This document shows positions 1 through 8,484 of a stretch of DNA of 64,000 nt, piece by piece. Both the position numbers and the translations under genes were made by a program. Under the pieces are notes generated by a model that worked only from the letters and a program-made list of their open reading frames with translations, searched no databases and was not told the DNA's origin. Positions within the stretch are counted from its first letter, which is position 1. The number at the start of each line of letters is the position of its first letter. The stretch is taken from positions 62,001 through 126,000 of the forward strand of contig NZ_PHSO01000003.1 of assembly GCF_002870965.1 (NCBI RefSeq), given 5' to 3'. This DNA is from Tsuneonella flava (GTDB lineage: Bacteria; Pseudomonadota; Alphaproteobacteria; Sphingomonadales; Sphingomonadaceae).

Positions 1-237
1 TTCGTGCGGCGCGGGTTCGGCGCGGTTCGCAGCGCGGTTGCCACCAGCCCGCGTGCATCGCTGGTGATGTTCGACGTGCTGGCCAACGCAGCCAGCACGA
101 TCGACGAAACCAAACGCATCGATCTGTTACGCGGGGAAGCGGCCTTGCTGCTGGAACAGGCCCGCACCGCCTTGCAAGGGCCCGATTTGCAGGACGTGGA
201 AGATCACCACAAGGCGTTCCGGGCGCGGTTCGGCTAG
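1..237 (+). CDS. C-terminal fragment of a protein, possibly DUF2254 family
   Basis: The reading frame is open from the first base of the window, so this is the last 78 codons of a longer gene ending at TAG. The visible part is all helical, with no transmembrane segment: a stretch around SPRASLVMFDVLANAASTID, then an Ala/Leu-rich helix and a charged end. It resembles the soluble C-terminal tail of DUF2254 membrane proteins, but the fragment is too short to be certain. The product's function is unknown. It converges on the EamA gene with six bases between the stop codons, so no separate terminator fits between them. Confidence 0.5.
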   Translation, partial: FVRRGFGAVRSAVATSPRASLVMFDVLANAASTIDETKRIDLLRGEAALLLEQARTALQGPDLQDVEDHHKAFRARFG

Positions 238-243
238 ACGGTC

Positions 244-1158
244 TTACACCCGCACACGCGGCGCAGCCGGGGCCTGTGTGCGGGCCAGCACCAGCGCGGC
301 AGCCACCAGCACCATCCCGGCGATATCGGGCGCGCCCAGCGTTTCGCCAAATGCAAGCCAGCCTACTGCCGCAGCAATCGCGGGCTGCGTCAGCAGAGCC
401 ATCCCGATAATCAGCGGCGAAAAATTCCTGAGCGAATAGACCAGCAGCCCCTGCCCCACGATCTGGCTGGATATGGCCAGCGTCACCACCGGGGTCCACC
501 CTGCGGGGCCGGGCAAGACCGGTTCGCCCAGCGCCAGCGCCACGATCAGCAACAGCGGCGTGGCGGCGAGGCTGACGAGCAGGAGCACACTCCACTGTCC
601 CATTGTCGCCCGCGCGCGCTGCGCCGGGATCAGGTAGAAGGCATAGCACAGCCCCGCGAACAGACAGAACAGATCGCCCGTCAGCGTCTTGGCCGAAATT
701 TCCAGACTGCGCCCCATCAGGATCGCAGCCCCGCCGATGGCCGCTGCCAGCGCCAGCCCTTCGCGGGTATTGGGCAGGCGGCGCAAGGCGACAATGCCCC
801 ACACCATCAGGATGATGCTGCCCGCGTTGCCGAACAGCGTGGCATTGCCCAGCCGGGTGCGTTCGATCCCGGTGTGCCAGCTCGCCAGATCGAGCGCGAA
901 GAACGTGCCCGCAGCGAGGACGAGAGCCACCATCCGGCGGTTCACCTTCCCTGGCAGGCGTGTGCGCCAGGCCAGCACAGCGAGCACCGGCAAAGGCAGC
1001 AGCATACGCCAGAACCCGGCGGCAACCGGGCCGGTATCGCTCAGCCGCACCAGCCAGGGGCCGAGCGCCAGCACGATATTGCCAGCGATCAACGCAACGA
1101 AGTGTCGCACGTCGGGCTGAAAGGCATTCTTGTCTGTCGTGCTGCTTGTCGAGTTCAT
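244..1158 (-). CDS. EamA/DMT-family permease
   Basis: A 304-residue inner-membrane protein made of ten hydrophobic segments in two tandem EamA halves (about residues 20-150 and 160-290), the normal layout and length of drug/metabolite transporters of the RhaT/YdcZ type. Family members export or import amino acids, nucleosides or other metabolites; the substrate cannot be read from the sequence. The start at ATG 1158 leaves a polar N-terminus of about 15 residues before the first membrane helix. It is divergent from the Old Yellow Enzyme gene, and the 53 bases between the two start codons must hold both promoters. No neighbour suggests a substrate. Confidence 0.85.
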   Translation of the reverse strand: MNSTSSTTDKNAFQPDVRHFVALIAGNIVLALGPWLVRLSDTGPVAAGFWRMLLPLPVLAVLAWRTRLPGKVNRRMVALVLAAGTFFALDLASWHTGIERTRLGNATLFGNAGSIILMVWGIVALRRLPNTREGLALAAAIGGAAILMGRSLEISAKTLTGDLFCLFAGLCYAFYLIPAQRARATMGQWSVLLLVSLAATPLLLIVALALGEPVLPGPAGWTPVVTLAISSQIVGQGLLVYSLRNFSPLIIGMALLTQPAIAAAVGWLAFGETLGAPDIAGMVLVAAALVLARTQAPAAPRVRV

Positions 1159-1211
1159 GAGTCGCCCCTAGCTCCGTTGCAGAACGAAACCAGCAAAAAG
1201 GATGGCCATCG

Positions 1212-2321
1212 ATGCACGATGCCCTGTTTACGCCGATCAAGGTAGGCGCAATCGAAGCGAAGAACCGCATTTTCATGGCCCCGCTTACCCGCGGGCGGGC
1301 CACTGTTCCCGGCTTTATGCCGAATGCGATGATGGTCGATTATTACCGGCAGCGCGCCGGTGCCGGGCTGATTATCAGCGAAGCCACCGGCATCAGTCGC
1401 GAAGGTCTGGGCTGGCCTTCCGCCCCCGGTATCTGGAATGCGGAACAGGTCGAAGGGTGGAAACCGGTGACTCAGGCGGTGCACGATGCAGGCGGCAAGA
1501 TCATTCTGCAGATGTGGCACATGGGGCGTCTGGTCCACCCCGATTTCCTCGATGGCAATCCGCCGGTCAGCGCCAGCGCGACCACCGCGCCCGATCATGC
1601 CCACACCCCCACCGGCCGCAAACCATACGAACAGGCCCGCGAAATGAGCGTGGCCGACATTACCCGTGTGGTCGACGATTACCGCAAGGCCGCTGCCAAT
1701 GCGAAAGAAGCCGGATTCGATGGTGTCCAGTTGCACGGCGCAAATGGCTATCTGATCGACCAGTTCCTGCGCGATTCATCCAATTTGCGGACCGATGAAT
1801 ATGGTGGCCCGGCAGAAAACCGTGTGCGGTTCCTGCGTGAAGTGCTCGAAGCACTGATCGGCGTGTGGGGCGCGGATCGGGTCAGTGTGCGGCTGTCGCC
1901 CAACGGCGATTCGCAAGGGGTAGACGATAGCGATCCTGCGACCACTTTCGCCGCTGCCGCACAAGTGTGCCAGGATCTGGACCTGTCGTTCGTCGAACTG
2001 CGCCAGCCAGGGCCGGATGGCACATTCGGCCGGACCGACGTGCCGAAACAGGATGGCGTGATCCGCCAGATCTACACCGGCCCGCTGGTGCTCAACAGCG
2101 ACTATACCGCCGAAGAGGCAGAAGCAGACGTAACGAGCGGCCGCTGCGAAGCGATCAGCTTTGGCCGCCCTTATATCTCCAACCCCGATCTCGCCGCGCG
2201 GATCGCTGCCGGGGCAGAATGGGCGCCGAACAAGGGGGCACCGCAAACCTGGTATTTGCCCGGTGCGGAAGGCTACATCGATTATCCGACGATGGAAGAA
2301 GCTGCCGCTGCAGCATCCTGA
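1212..2321 (+). CDS. Old Yellow Enzyme-family alkene reductase (NemA-like)
   Basis: A 369-residue FMN-dependent NAD(P)H:enone/nitro reductase with a TIM-barrel fold, full length for the NemA/OYE class. Visible motifs are the N-terminal MAPLTR segment (23-28), QMWHMGR (100-106), and the substrate-binding and catalytic run HGANGYLIDQF, with His175 and Asn178 binding the substrate carbonyl and Tyr180 as proton donor. FGRPYISNP lies near the C-terminus. The family reduces alpha,beta-unsaturated carbonyls, maleimides and nitrate esters in the cytoplasm; the physiological substrate here is unknown. It is monocistronic and convergent with a lipoprotein gene. Its promoter lies in the short divergent gap shared with the EamA permease. 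Confidence 0.93.
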   Translation: MHDALFTPIKVGAIEAKNRIFMAPLTRGRATVPGFMPNAMMVDYYRQRAGAGLIISEATGISREGLGWPSAPGIWNAEQVEGWKPVTQAVHDAGGKIILQMWHMGRLVHPDFLDGNPPVSASATTAPDHAHTPTGRKPYEQAREMSVADITRVVDDYRKAAANAKEAGFDGVQLHGANGYLIDQFLRDSSNLRTDEYGGPAENRVRFLREVLEALIGVWGADRVSVRLSPNGDSQGVDDSDPATTFAAAAQVCQDLDLSFVELRQPGPDGTFGRTDVPKQDGVIRQIYTGPLVLNSDYTAEEAEADVTSGRCEAISFGRPYISNPDLAARIAAGAEWAPNKGAPQTWYLPGAEGYIDYPTMEEAAAAAS

Positions 2322-2337
2322 CAAGCGATTGCTACGA

Positions 2338-2694
2338 TCAGTCCTGCGTAGCGGCCGGATTGCCCAGCGATATGCTGGGCTCCGGAGCTGCAGAAGCGGA
2401 CGGCTTTGCGGATGGCGTGGCAGATGGCGTGGGCGACGCGCCGCTGTCTGCCGCTGCACCGGAGGCGGTGTCGCTGCCGGCTCTGGCGCTGCCTTTATCC
2501 GACGGACTCTCCTTCAACGGAGGCGACTGCGATTTCACTTCGTCGAGTGGCAACATTTCGTCACTGATCGAACCGGGCAGGATCTCGCCCACCGCCGTCT
2601 GACGCTCTTCATTCGAAGCAGCGCTCTGTTTTTCGCCACAAGCGGCGAGCAGAGCGAGGAGTGGCAGAGCAAAAAGTGCGGGCTTGAGCGTCAT
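2338..2694 (-). CDS. Small lipoprotein of unknown function
   Basis: A 118-residue protein with a clear type II signal peptide: MTLKP, a hydrophobic core, then lipobox LLAAC with the lipidated Cys near residue 19. The rest is low complexity, rich in Ser, Ala and Pro (including a Pro-Ser-Ala stretch), as in disordered periplasmic linkers. The start at 2694 was chosen because its ATG overlaps the lipB TGA (ATGA, 2691-2694), indicating translational coupling; an in-frame ATG 18 bases upstream would lie inside lipB. I recognise no domain. Likely localisation is the inner leaflet of the outer membrane. Being coupled to lipB need not mean a role in lipoate metabolism. Confidence 0.75.
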   Translation of the reverse strand: MTLKPALFALPLLALLAACGEKQSAASNEERQTAVGEILPGSISDEMLPLDEVKSQSPPLKESPSDKGSARAGSDTASGAAADSGASPTPSATPSAKPSASAAPEPSISLGNPAATQD

Positions 2695-3362
2695 CGTGTT
2701 TCCGTATCGCATGTGCCGAGCCTGGCAAGAAAGCCACCGGCTTCGGCCAGCAATGCCTCATCGAAGGCACCGGGCGCAAGCGCGATACCCAGTCGCTCCA
2801 TACTGGTGACACCGAATTCGTCGATCCCACATGGCACGATCCCGGTGAAATGGGTGAGATCGGGCGCCAGATTGACCGAAAAACCATGCATTGTGACCCA
2901 GCGCCGCACCCGCACGCCGATCGCCCCGATCTTCGCTTCGCGCCCGTCGATATCGCGGGTCCAGATGCCCACCCGGCCATCGGCGGGCCAGGCTTCCACC
3001 CCCAGCCGGGCGAGAGCGGCAATCACCCATTGTTCCAGCCCGTGCACGAAACAGCGCACGTCTTTCCCGCGCCGATTGAGATCGAGCAGGATATAACCAA
3101 TCCGCTGGCCCGGCCCGTGATAGGTGTAGCGTCCGCCCCGCCCGGCTTCGACGACATCGAATCGCGGATCGAGCAATTCGTCTTTCGCGGCGCTGGTTCC
3201 AGCAGTGTAAACAGGGGGATGTTCCAGCAGCCAGATCAGTTCGCGCGCCTGCCCGGCGGCAATCGCACGGTTGCGCGTTTCCATCTCCTCCAGCGAATCG
3301 CGATAGGGGATCGGAGCGTCTGACACGCGCAACTCGATCTCGGGCGGAAGATAATTCATCAT
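2691..3362 (-). CDS. lipB: Octanoyl-[ACP]:protein N-octanoyltransferase LipB
   Basis: A 223-residue enzyme that moves octanoate from acyl-carrier protein to the lipoyl domains of 2-oxoacid dehydrogenases and GcvH, the first step of lipoate synthesis (LipA then inserts sulfur). It has the family signature HGPGQ (82-86), the conserved lysine in [12 protein letters not shown] (Lys144) and the acyl-thioester cysteine in [11 protein letters not shown] (Cys178). The frame stays open upstream, but homologous sequence starts at MMNYLPPE, so I place the start at 3362 (3359 is also possible). It is divergent from the membrane protein at 3430, and lipA is not in the window. Confidence 0.95.
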   Translation of the reverse strand: MMNYLPPEIELRVSDAPIPYRDSLEEMETRNRAIAAGQARELIWLLEHPPVYTAGTSAAKDELLDPRFDVVEAGRGGRYTYHGPGQRIGYILLDLNRRGKDVRCFVHGLEQWVIAALARLGVEAWPADGRVGIWTRDIDGREAKIGAIGVRVRRWVTMHGFSVNLAPDLTHFTGIVPCGIDEFGVTSMERLGIALAPGAFDEALLAEAGGFLARLGTCDTETR

Positions 3363-3429
3363 CAGAGATTGCGTGGCGATGCCCGCAGCGGTTATCAAGG
3401 GGCAAGACGCGAAACAGGGAAGACCACGA

Positions 3430-4257
3430 ATGAAATTCGACATGAGCAAAGCATGGGAAGACGCGACCCGGCTGATTTCGGCCAATCGCGATGTCATGCT
3501 GGTGGTCGCGGGTGTGTTTTTCTTCCTGCCATATTTCGCATTTGCCCTCCTGATGGGCAATCGCATGACCGAGGTGGAAGCGAGCATGGCCAGTAATGGC
3601 GATCCGGAGGCAGCGATGCAGGCGATGACTGCGCTGTACGGTTCGATCTGGTGGGTGATAATTCTGGTCACTATCGTACAGGGGATCGGCATGCTGGGCC
3701 TGCTGGCTCTGCTGACCGACCGCCGCCGCCCCACTGTGGGCGAAGCGCTGGCCATCGGGGCGAAGCTGTTCGTGCCCTATCTTGTCGCTCAACTGCTGGT
3801 CGGGTTCGCGATGGGTCTGCTGATGATCGTGCCGATTGCCATCGGGGCCGCCGGTTCGGTCGCCGCCGCTGTCATTGTCGGGCTCGCGCTGGTGGTGCTG
3901 GCGATTTATGTATTCGTGAAGTTCGTGATGGTCGCCCCGGTGATCGCAATCGAACGGGTATCCAACCCGATTGCCGCGCTGCGCCGCTCGTGGCGCCTGA
4001 CCAAAGGCAACAGCCTGCGGATTTTTCTGTTCCTGATGCTGCTGATGCTGGCCATCGCAGTGGTCGGTTCGGTGATCGGACTGATCGTGGGCCTGATCCT
4101 CGCGATTGGCGGCCCCGAAGTCGCGACCATCGGGCAGGCGATCATTTCCGGCCTGATGAACAGCGTGTGGATCACTCTGCTGCTGGCCGTGCTGGCCGCG
4201 ATCCATCACCAGCTGACCGGTGGGTCGCCCGAAGCGGTCAGCGAAACTTTCGACTGA
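3430..4257 (+). CDS. Polytopic membrane protein, YciC/GPDPase-membrane-domain-like
   Basis: A 275-residue protein with about six hydrophobic segments. It carries the motif [16 protein letters not shown] after the central helices, typical of the family related to the membrane domain of glycerophosphodiester phosphodiesterase (YciC-like). No catalytic domain is attached and the function of such proteins is unknown. ATG 3430 was chosen because it follows AGGGAAG at a good distance (about 8 bases); the frame opens further upstream but without that signal. A polar loop rich in Met, Glu and Ala lies between the first two helices. It is divergent from lipB. Confidence 0.75.
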   Translation: MKFDMSKAWEDATRLISANRDVMLVVAGVFFFLPYFAFALLMGNRMTEVEASMASNGDPEAAMQAMTALYGSIWWVIILVTIVQGIGMLGLLALLTDRRRPTVGEALAIGAKLFVPYLVAQLLVGFAMGLLMIVPIAIGAAGSVAAAVIVGLALVVLAIYVFVKFVMVAPVIAIERVSNPIAALRRSWRLTKGNSLRIFLFLMLLMLAIAVVGSVIGLIVGLILAIGGPEVATIGQAIISGLMNSVWITLLLAVLAAIHHQLTGGSPEAVSETFD

Positions 4258-4465
4258 TCGGCAACCGCCCATACCTTGCGCCCGGCGGAGATGTCCAAAG
4301 GGCGCAGAGTTTACCTACCGACCGATAGCCGGATCGGCAGAGCGCACCACGCGCACTTCAGACGATAGCGCCAGATTACCAGACACGCACTGGCGCGACG
4401 GTCAGACCAGGCGGCGCGGGCCAATTCCACTGTGAATGACCGGCAGCTATAGGGCGTAACCTCGT

Positions 4466-4828
4466 ATGCTTGCTATGACGGTAATGGGGTGGGAAGCGGA
4501 CATTGCCGAGCTGCCATTTTCCAGGCATTATCTGCCAATGACGCTCTATCGGAAAGGACAGCTTTTTTTGGGCTGGGTCCTCTGTGTCATGTTCACATTT
4601 CCGATTTGGATGTCACTACTGCAACGCGCGTTCGGCAACGCTGGAATGATAGCAGGGATGGCCTTCTGGCTTGGTCACGGTATTATCATGATGGTTGCCT
4701 TCCGGTGCCCCAATTGCGGACTATCACCGTTTCTGAGCAACAAGGGTTTCATCGCGATTTCGACACCTTGGCCAAGAAAGATTTGTGGGCATTGCGGTCG
4801 GGATCATCAGGAGAACGATGTCTGCTAA
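4466..4828 (+). CDS. Small membrane protein with a C-terminal zinc ribbon
   Basis: A 120-residue protein with two hydrophobic segments (about residues 32-52 and 58-78), then a CxxC...CxxC pair (CPNCG and CGHCG, about 27 residues apart) expected to bind zinc on the cytoplasmic side. No family is recognised. Codon choice and base composition are clearly more AT-rich than the flanking genes, suggesting recent acquisition or relaxed selection. The start is uncertain: ATG 4466, 4478 and the later Met before TLYRKGQ are all possible, and no strong ribosome-binding site decides. It lies alone between the YciC-like gene and the convergent methyltransferase. Confidence 0.55.
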   Translation: MLAMTVMGWEADIAELPFSRHYLPMTLYRKGQLFLGWVLCVMFTFPIWMSLLQRAFGNAGMIAGMAFWLGHGIIMMVAFRCPNCGLSPFLSNKGFIAISTPWPRKICGHCGRDHQENDVC

Positions 4829-4914
4829 GGAGTCGATTCCCGACAGGCCGCTTTCCGGGCCAGAATGCCGGTGAGCAGACATTGACCGAACCCGGCGAAT
4901 TGTCTCCCCGCAAC

Positions 4915-5541
4915 TTAGTCTTTCCAGCCCCAGAACAACTGGCACGGCAGTACGTTGAGCGGTTCGAACCCACTGTCGATGTGCTTGAAATGCTTCGCCA
5001 TGAAATCGCGCGCCGCCGCGGAAAACTGATAGACCAGGAACGCGCCGCCGGGGCGGATCACGCGATAGGTGGCGGCGGCAATCGCCGGGCCAACGCCATC
5101 GGGCAGGGTCGAGAACGGCAGGCCCGACAGGACATAATCCGCCTGATCGAACCCGTGCGCCTTCACGATATCTTCGACATCTTCGGCTGAGCCGAGCACT
5201 GCACGGAACCGGCTGTCGGAAATCGTGCGGTTGAGATAATCGATGTATAGCGGGTTGGTATCGATCACGATCAGCGTGCCATCGCGTCGCAGACGTTCCA
5301 GCACCGGCAGGCAGAACGTACCCACACCCGGCCCATATTCGACGAACAGCTTGCATTCGTCCCATTTCACCGGGGCCAGCATCTTGGCGATGGTAAAGCG
5401 CGACGACGGGATAATCGAACCGACCATGCGCGGGTGTTCGATAAAGCCGCGAAAGAATACTCCCCACTGGCCAAGATAGCGACTCAGCTTGCGGCCGAGG
5501 CCTTCTTCACGGCGCAGCGCCAACTCGTTCACTTCGTTCAA
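4915..5541 (-). CDS. Class I SAM-dependent methyltransferase, PmtA-like (phospholipid N-methyltransferase family)
   Basis: A 208-residue cytoplasmic or membrane-associated methyltransferase. The SAM motif I is FVEYGPGVGTF (about 67-77), followed by an acidic motif II in TLIVIDTNP and a motif IV-like VLSGLPFSTLP, as in PmtA and KsgA-type enzymes. PmtA enzymes convert phosphatidylethanolamine to phosphatidylcholine. An N-terminal amphipathic stretch before motif I, including SIIPSS, is usual in the group. Other small-molecule methyltransferases cannot be excluded. It is divergent from the MFS gene across a 115-bp gap that should carry both promoters. Confidence 0.78.
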   Translation of the reverse strand: MNEVNELALRREEGLGRKLSRYLGQWGVFFRGFIEHPRMVGSIIPSSRFTIAKMLAPVKWDECKLFVEYGPGVGTFCLPVLERLRRDGTLIVIDTNPLYIDYLNRTISDSRFRAVLGSAEDVEDIVKAHGFDQADYVLSGLPFSTLPDGVGPAIAAATYRVIRPGGAFLVYQFSAAARDFMAKHFKHIDSGFEPLNVLPCQLFWGWKD

Positions 5542-5656
5542 GGTTTATTGTGTCCCGTATCTGCGACCCTGCAAACGACGGGCCGATCGGATAGGTTCGC
5601 ACTTGCAAATTCGCGCGCGCATTGCAAGCGCTGCCAACCACGGGTAGCCCAGCGAT

Positions 5657-7021
5657 ATGCGCGAAGACGCCCCACAGCCACCGCCTCCACCCGTCCCGAT
5701 GGCCCGGCATATTCCGCCTGCGCGGATGGCATTGCTGTTCATGGTGATGCTGGTGACGGCAGCGGGCAACACCGCGATGCAATCGGTGATGCCATCGATC
5801 GGCACCGAACTGGGCGTTGCCGATGTGTGGATCAGTCTTGCTTATACCTGGTCGGCATTGCTGTGGGTGATCTGTGCGCCGATGTGGGCCCGCCGGTCGG
5901 ACCATCGCGGGCGCAAGGCGATGATGGCCATTGGCCTGATCGGCTTTATCGCCAGCTTCGCCCTGTGCGGCATGGTTTTGTGGTTCGGGCTGGCAGGCGC
6001 TTTGCCGGCATTGTGGACTTTGCTGCTGTTTGCTGCGGCGCGCAGCCTCTATGGCGGGTTCGGCTCTGCCGCGCCGCCTGCGGTGCAGGCCTATGTCGCC
6101 AGCCGCACACCGCGCGCGGAACGGACACAGGCAATGGCGGTGATCGCTTCCAGCTTCGGGCTGGGCACAGTGATCGGGCCTGCACTGGCACCGTTGCTGG
6201 TGTTCCCGACGACCGGGCTGGTCGGCCCGTTTCTGGTATTCGCCATCATAGGCATCGTCGTGCTGATCGCCTTGCGCCTGCGCCTGCCCGACGACGCGCC
6301 GAGTTATGCCGCGCGCGGATCGGTCACCGCCGCGCCGTTCAGCGCCAGCGCCAATCCCGGCATGGGCAAAGACACGTCGGACGACGAAGACAGCAACGAT
6401 ACCACCCCGATCCCGCATCTGCGGTGGGGCGATGTGCGCCTGCGCCCATGGATGGTGTCGGGACTGCTGGGCGGCCACGCACAGGCGATGACGTTGGGGA
6501 TCATCGGGTTTTTCATTCTCGACCGGCTGCATCTGCGGGCCGATCCCGGTGCCGGGGCCAGTTCGATCGGCATCGTGCTGATGTGCGGCGCCGGGGCAAC
6601 TTTGCTGGCACAATGGGGGCTGATCCCGATGCTGCGGCTCGGCCCGCGCGCATCGACGATGTGGGGCATGGCACTGGCGACGGCGGGGGTAATCATCTTC
6701 GCCGCGGCGGACACTTTGCAGCCGATCACGCTGGGCTTCTCCATCGCCTCGCTCGGGTATGGGCTTTACCGGCCCGGTTTCACCGCCGGGGCATCGCTGG
6801 CGGTCACCCGGCGCGAACAGGGGCAGATTGGCGGCGTGGTCGCGTCAGTCAACGGCGCGGCCTATGTGATTGCCCCGGCCATCGGAGTGTGGCTGTACGG
6901 CCACCACCAATGGCTGGGCTTCACGACGATCTGCGCGCTGTGCCTCAGCGTGTTCGTAGTCGGTTGGCGCTGGCTGGAGCCGGACGCGATACTGGAGGCC
7001 CGCCACGAAGAGGCGGACTGA
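5657..7021 (+). CDS. MFS-family transporter
   Basis: A 454-residue inner-membrane permease with twelve predicted helices. The loop 2-3 signature WARRSDHRGRKAMM (about residues 75-88) is the classic MFS motif between helices 2 and 3. A long acidic, low-complexity central loop (about 215-245, DTSDDEDSNDTT) separates the two six-helix bundles. The N-terminus has a run of five prolines before the first helix. The substrate is unknown; the DHA1-like shape suggests drug or metabolite efflux. ATG 5657 is the first start in frame before helix 1. It is convergent with arsC. Confidence 0.88.
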   Translation: MREDAPQPPPPPVPMARHIPPARMALLFMVMLVTAAGNTAMQSVMPSIGTELGVADVWISLAYTWSALLWVICAPMWARRSDHRGRKAMMAIGLIGFIASFALCGMVLWFGLAGALPALWTLLLFAAARSLYGGFGSAAPPAVQAYVASRTPRAERTQAMAVIASSFGLGTVIGPALAPLLVFPTTGLVGPFLVFAIIGIVVLIALRLRLPDDAPSYAARGSVTAAPFSASANPGMGKDTSDDEDSNDTTPIPHLRWGDVRLRPWMVSGLLGGHAQAMTLGIIGFFILDRLHLRADPGAGASSIGIVLMCGAGATLLAQWGLIPMLRLGPRASTMWGMALATAGVIIFAAADTLQPITLGFSIASLGYGLYRPGFTAGASLAVTRREQGQIGGVVASVNGAAYVIAPAIGVWLYGHHQWLGFTTICALCLSVFVVGWRWLEPDAILEARHEEAD

Positions 7022-7088
7022 CGCGCCCCTCGGCCTGCCCCCCACTGCTCTGCATCACGGCGACAGAGCGGGAGGCCGCCAGGGGCAG

Positions 7089-7433
7089 TTACAAAATCTC
7101 TTCGATTTTCTCCGGCGGCCGGCACAGGCGCACGCCCTTGCCCGTTTCCACCAGCGGGCGCTCGATCAGTCTGGGATCGGCCACCATCGCATCGAGCACG
7201 GTATCGTCATCCGCATCGGTCAGGCCACGCTCTTTCGCGTCGGTGCCGGTGGTCCGCAGGCCATCGCGCGCCGCCATCCCGGCATCGCGATAGAGCTGCG
7301 CCAGCTTTTCCCGCGTGGGCGGGTTTTTGAGGTACTGGATCACTTCCACCTCCACCCCATCGCGGGCTTGCAGGGTTTCCAGCGCGAGGCGCGATTTGCT
7401 GCAATTGGGATTGTGCCAGATGGTGGCTTTCAT
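7089..7433 (-). CDS. arsC: Arsenate reductase, glutaredoxin-coupled type (ArsC/YfgD family)
   Basis: A 114-residue thioredoxin-fold protein. The catalytic cysteine is in HNPNCSKSR (Cys11), and the conserved arginine region RPLVETGKGVRLCRPP near the C-terminus includes the oxyanion-binding Arg of RPLV. True ArsC enzymes reduce arsenate to arsenite using glutathione and glutaredoxin; this short form (about 115 rather than 140 residues) is also the size of the YfgD subgroup, whose role is less clear. No ars operon genes are nearby. The start at 7433 fits the family N-terminus; an upstream in-frame ATG at 7484 adds 17 unlikely residues. A perfect inverted repeat lies 65 bases upstream. Confidence 0.85.
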   Translation of the reverse strand: MKATIWHNPNCSKSRLALETLQARDGVEVEVIQYLKNPPTREKLAQLYRDAGMAARDGLRTTGTDAKERGLTDADDDTVLDAMVADPRLIERPLVETGKGVRLCRPPEKIEEIL

Positions 7434-7497
7434 GCGCGGTTCTCCTTCTCCGCACGCCCTTAGCGAAGCGCCATTTTCACGCAAAGGCGATAATATC

Positions 7498-7524
7498 TAT
7501 TGCTATTGCGATTTAATAGCAATA
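7498..7524. promoter_or_regulatory. Perfect 10-bp inverted repeat, possible operator or hairpin
   Basis: TATTGCTATT and its exact complement AATAGCAATA are separated by 7 bases, in an AT-rich patch inside otherwise GC-rich DNA. It sits 65 bases upstream of the arsC start. Its length and symmetry fit a dimeric repressor site, but a transcribed stem-loop is equally possible. No regulator gene is adjacent. Confidence 0.45.
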
Positions 7525-7901
7525 ATAAGAACCGCACTACCTGCTTGCCTGCATTCGGGATGCGTGTGGAAATTTGACGCTACCACGCGATACTCCGTCC
7601 CGCAGGCAACCCGCGATGGTGCCGTTCCTAGTCCCGGTGCGGTATCATCGCGGGTATTGCCGCCACAACGCACAAAGGTGCCTGTCGGCACTCCGCGTAA
7701 CGAAACAGGTGCGAAACGGGTGAGACTGTAAACGAATAATGGCGGGCACGGCATTCATGAAATGTCGCCTATCCCGCCAGGGCCGCTGTAGGAAAGCGTT
7801 CGTTTCGCGAAAGCTCTGCCCCAGCAGTCTGCAGCTCCCAGTTCGCCCCCGCTAGTCCGCAGCTGGCGATCCGGTCTGCCCGGCTCGGCGCTATGCGCCA
7901 G
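7525..7901. other. Non-coding gap between the arsC leader and the [2Fe-2S] protein gene
   Basis: Together with the arsC leader this gap is about 470 bases. Short open frames exist on both strands but have no ribosome-binding site, no family resemblance and no codon bias like the neighbours. Apart from the inverted repeat at 7498-7524 I see no repeat or RNA gene that I can support. Confidence 0.5.
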
Positions 7902-8444
7902 TCAGTCTTTCGGCGGAGCCATCGCGGGCACCGCCTTGCCCGCATCCTGTGTGCTGATGCCGGGTGCCGGGGCCGCGCTGATCGTTTCTTCGCGGCGGGC
8001 GACGCGCCCCGCCCGCTGGATCGCCCGCACCAGCCGGGGATAGACGCCGCAACGGCACAGGTTGGGCACCGCCGCGCGAATATCCTCTTCGGTCGGATTG
8101 GCGTTCGCCTTCAGCAGCGCCGCCGCCGCCATCACGATACCGGGGGTGCAGAATCCGCACTGGATCGCCTGTTCGGCCACCAGCGCCTGCTGCACCGGAT
8201 GCGACCGATCGCGGGCCAGCCCCTCTATCGTAGTGATATAGCGACCTTCCGCCTCGGCAATGGTAATCAGGCAGCTACGCAGCGCCTCCCCATCGACGAT
8301 CACTGTGCAGGCATGGCAATCGCCCACCCCGCACCCGTATTTGGTGCCAGTGAGGTTGGCCGCTTCGCGCAAGGCGTGAAGCAGCGGTGTCTTGGGATCG
8401 AGATCGAAGCGCACCGGGCGCCCGTTGACTGTCATGCCAGGCAT
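7902..8444 (-). CDS. iorA: [2Fe-2S] subunit of a xanthine-oxidase-family dehydrogenase (IorA-like)
   Basis: A 180-residue small subunit with two iron-sulfur clusters: plant-ferredoxin-type cysteines 38, 43, 46 and 58 (CGVGDCHAC), then the all-helical second cluster with cysteines 96, 99, 130 and 132 (CGFC, CRC). Such subunits pass electrons from a molybdopterin-cytosine-dinucleotide subunit (IorB) to an acceptor in oxidations of N-heterocycles or aldehydes. The C-terminal 30 residues are an Ala/Pro-rich tail. No large subunit is adjacent; the only candidate in the window is at 39564-41873. A second ATG at 8435 could also be the start. It lies just downstream of the aldolase gene on the same strand. 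Confidence 0.9.
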   Translation of the reverse strand: MPGMTVNGRPVRFDLDPKTPLLHALREAANLTGTKYGCGVGDCHACTVIVDGEALRSCLITIAEAEGRYITTIEGLARDRSHPVQQALVAEQAIQCGFCTPGIVMAAAALLKANANPTEEDIRAAVPNLCRCGVYPRLVRAIQRAGRVARREETISAAPAPGISTQDAGKAVPAMAPPKD

Positions 8445-8484
8445 GGCGCCATCTCTATCCGTTCAAGCCCCCGCGATACCAGCC

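Noticed and set aside
1155-1736. 193-codon frame antisense to the Old Yellow Enzyme 5' part
   Set aside because: Shadow of a clearly coding strand; no motif.
7503-7754. 83-codon frame upstream of arsC on the minus strand
   Set aside because: Overlaps the inverted repeat, has no ribosome-binding site and no recognisable domain.
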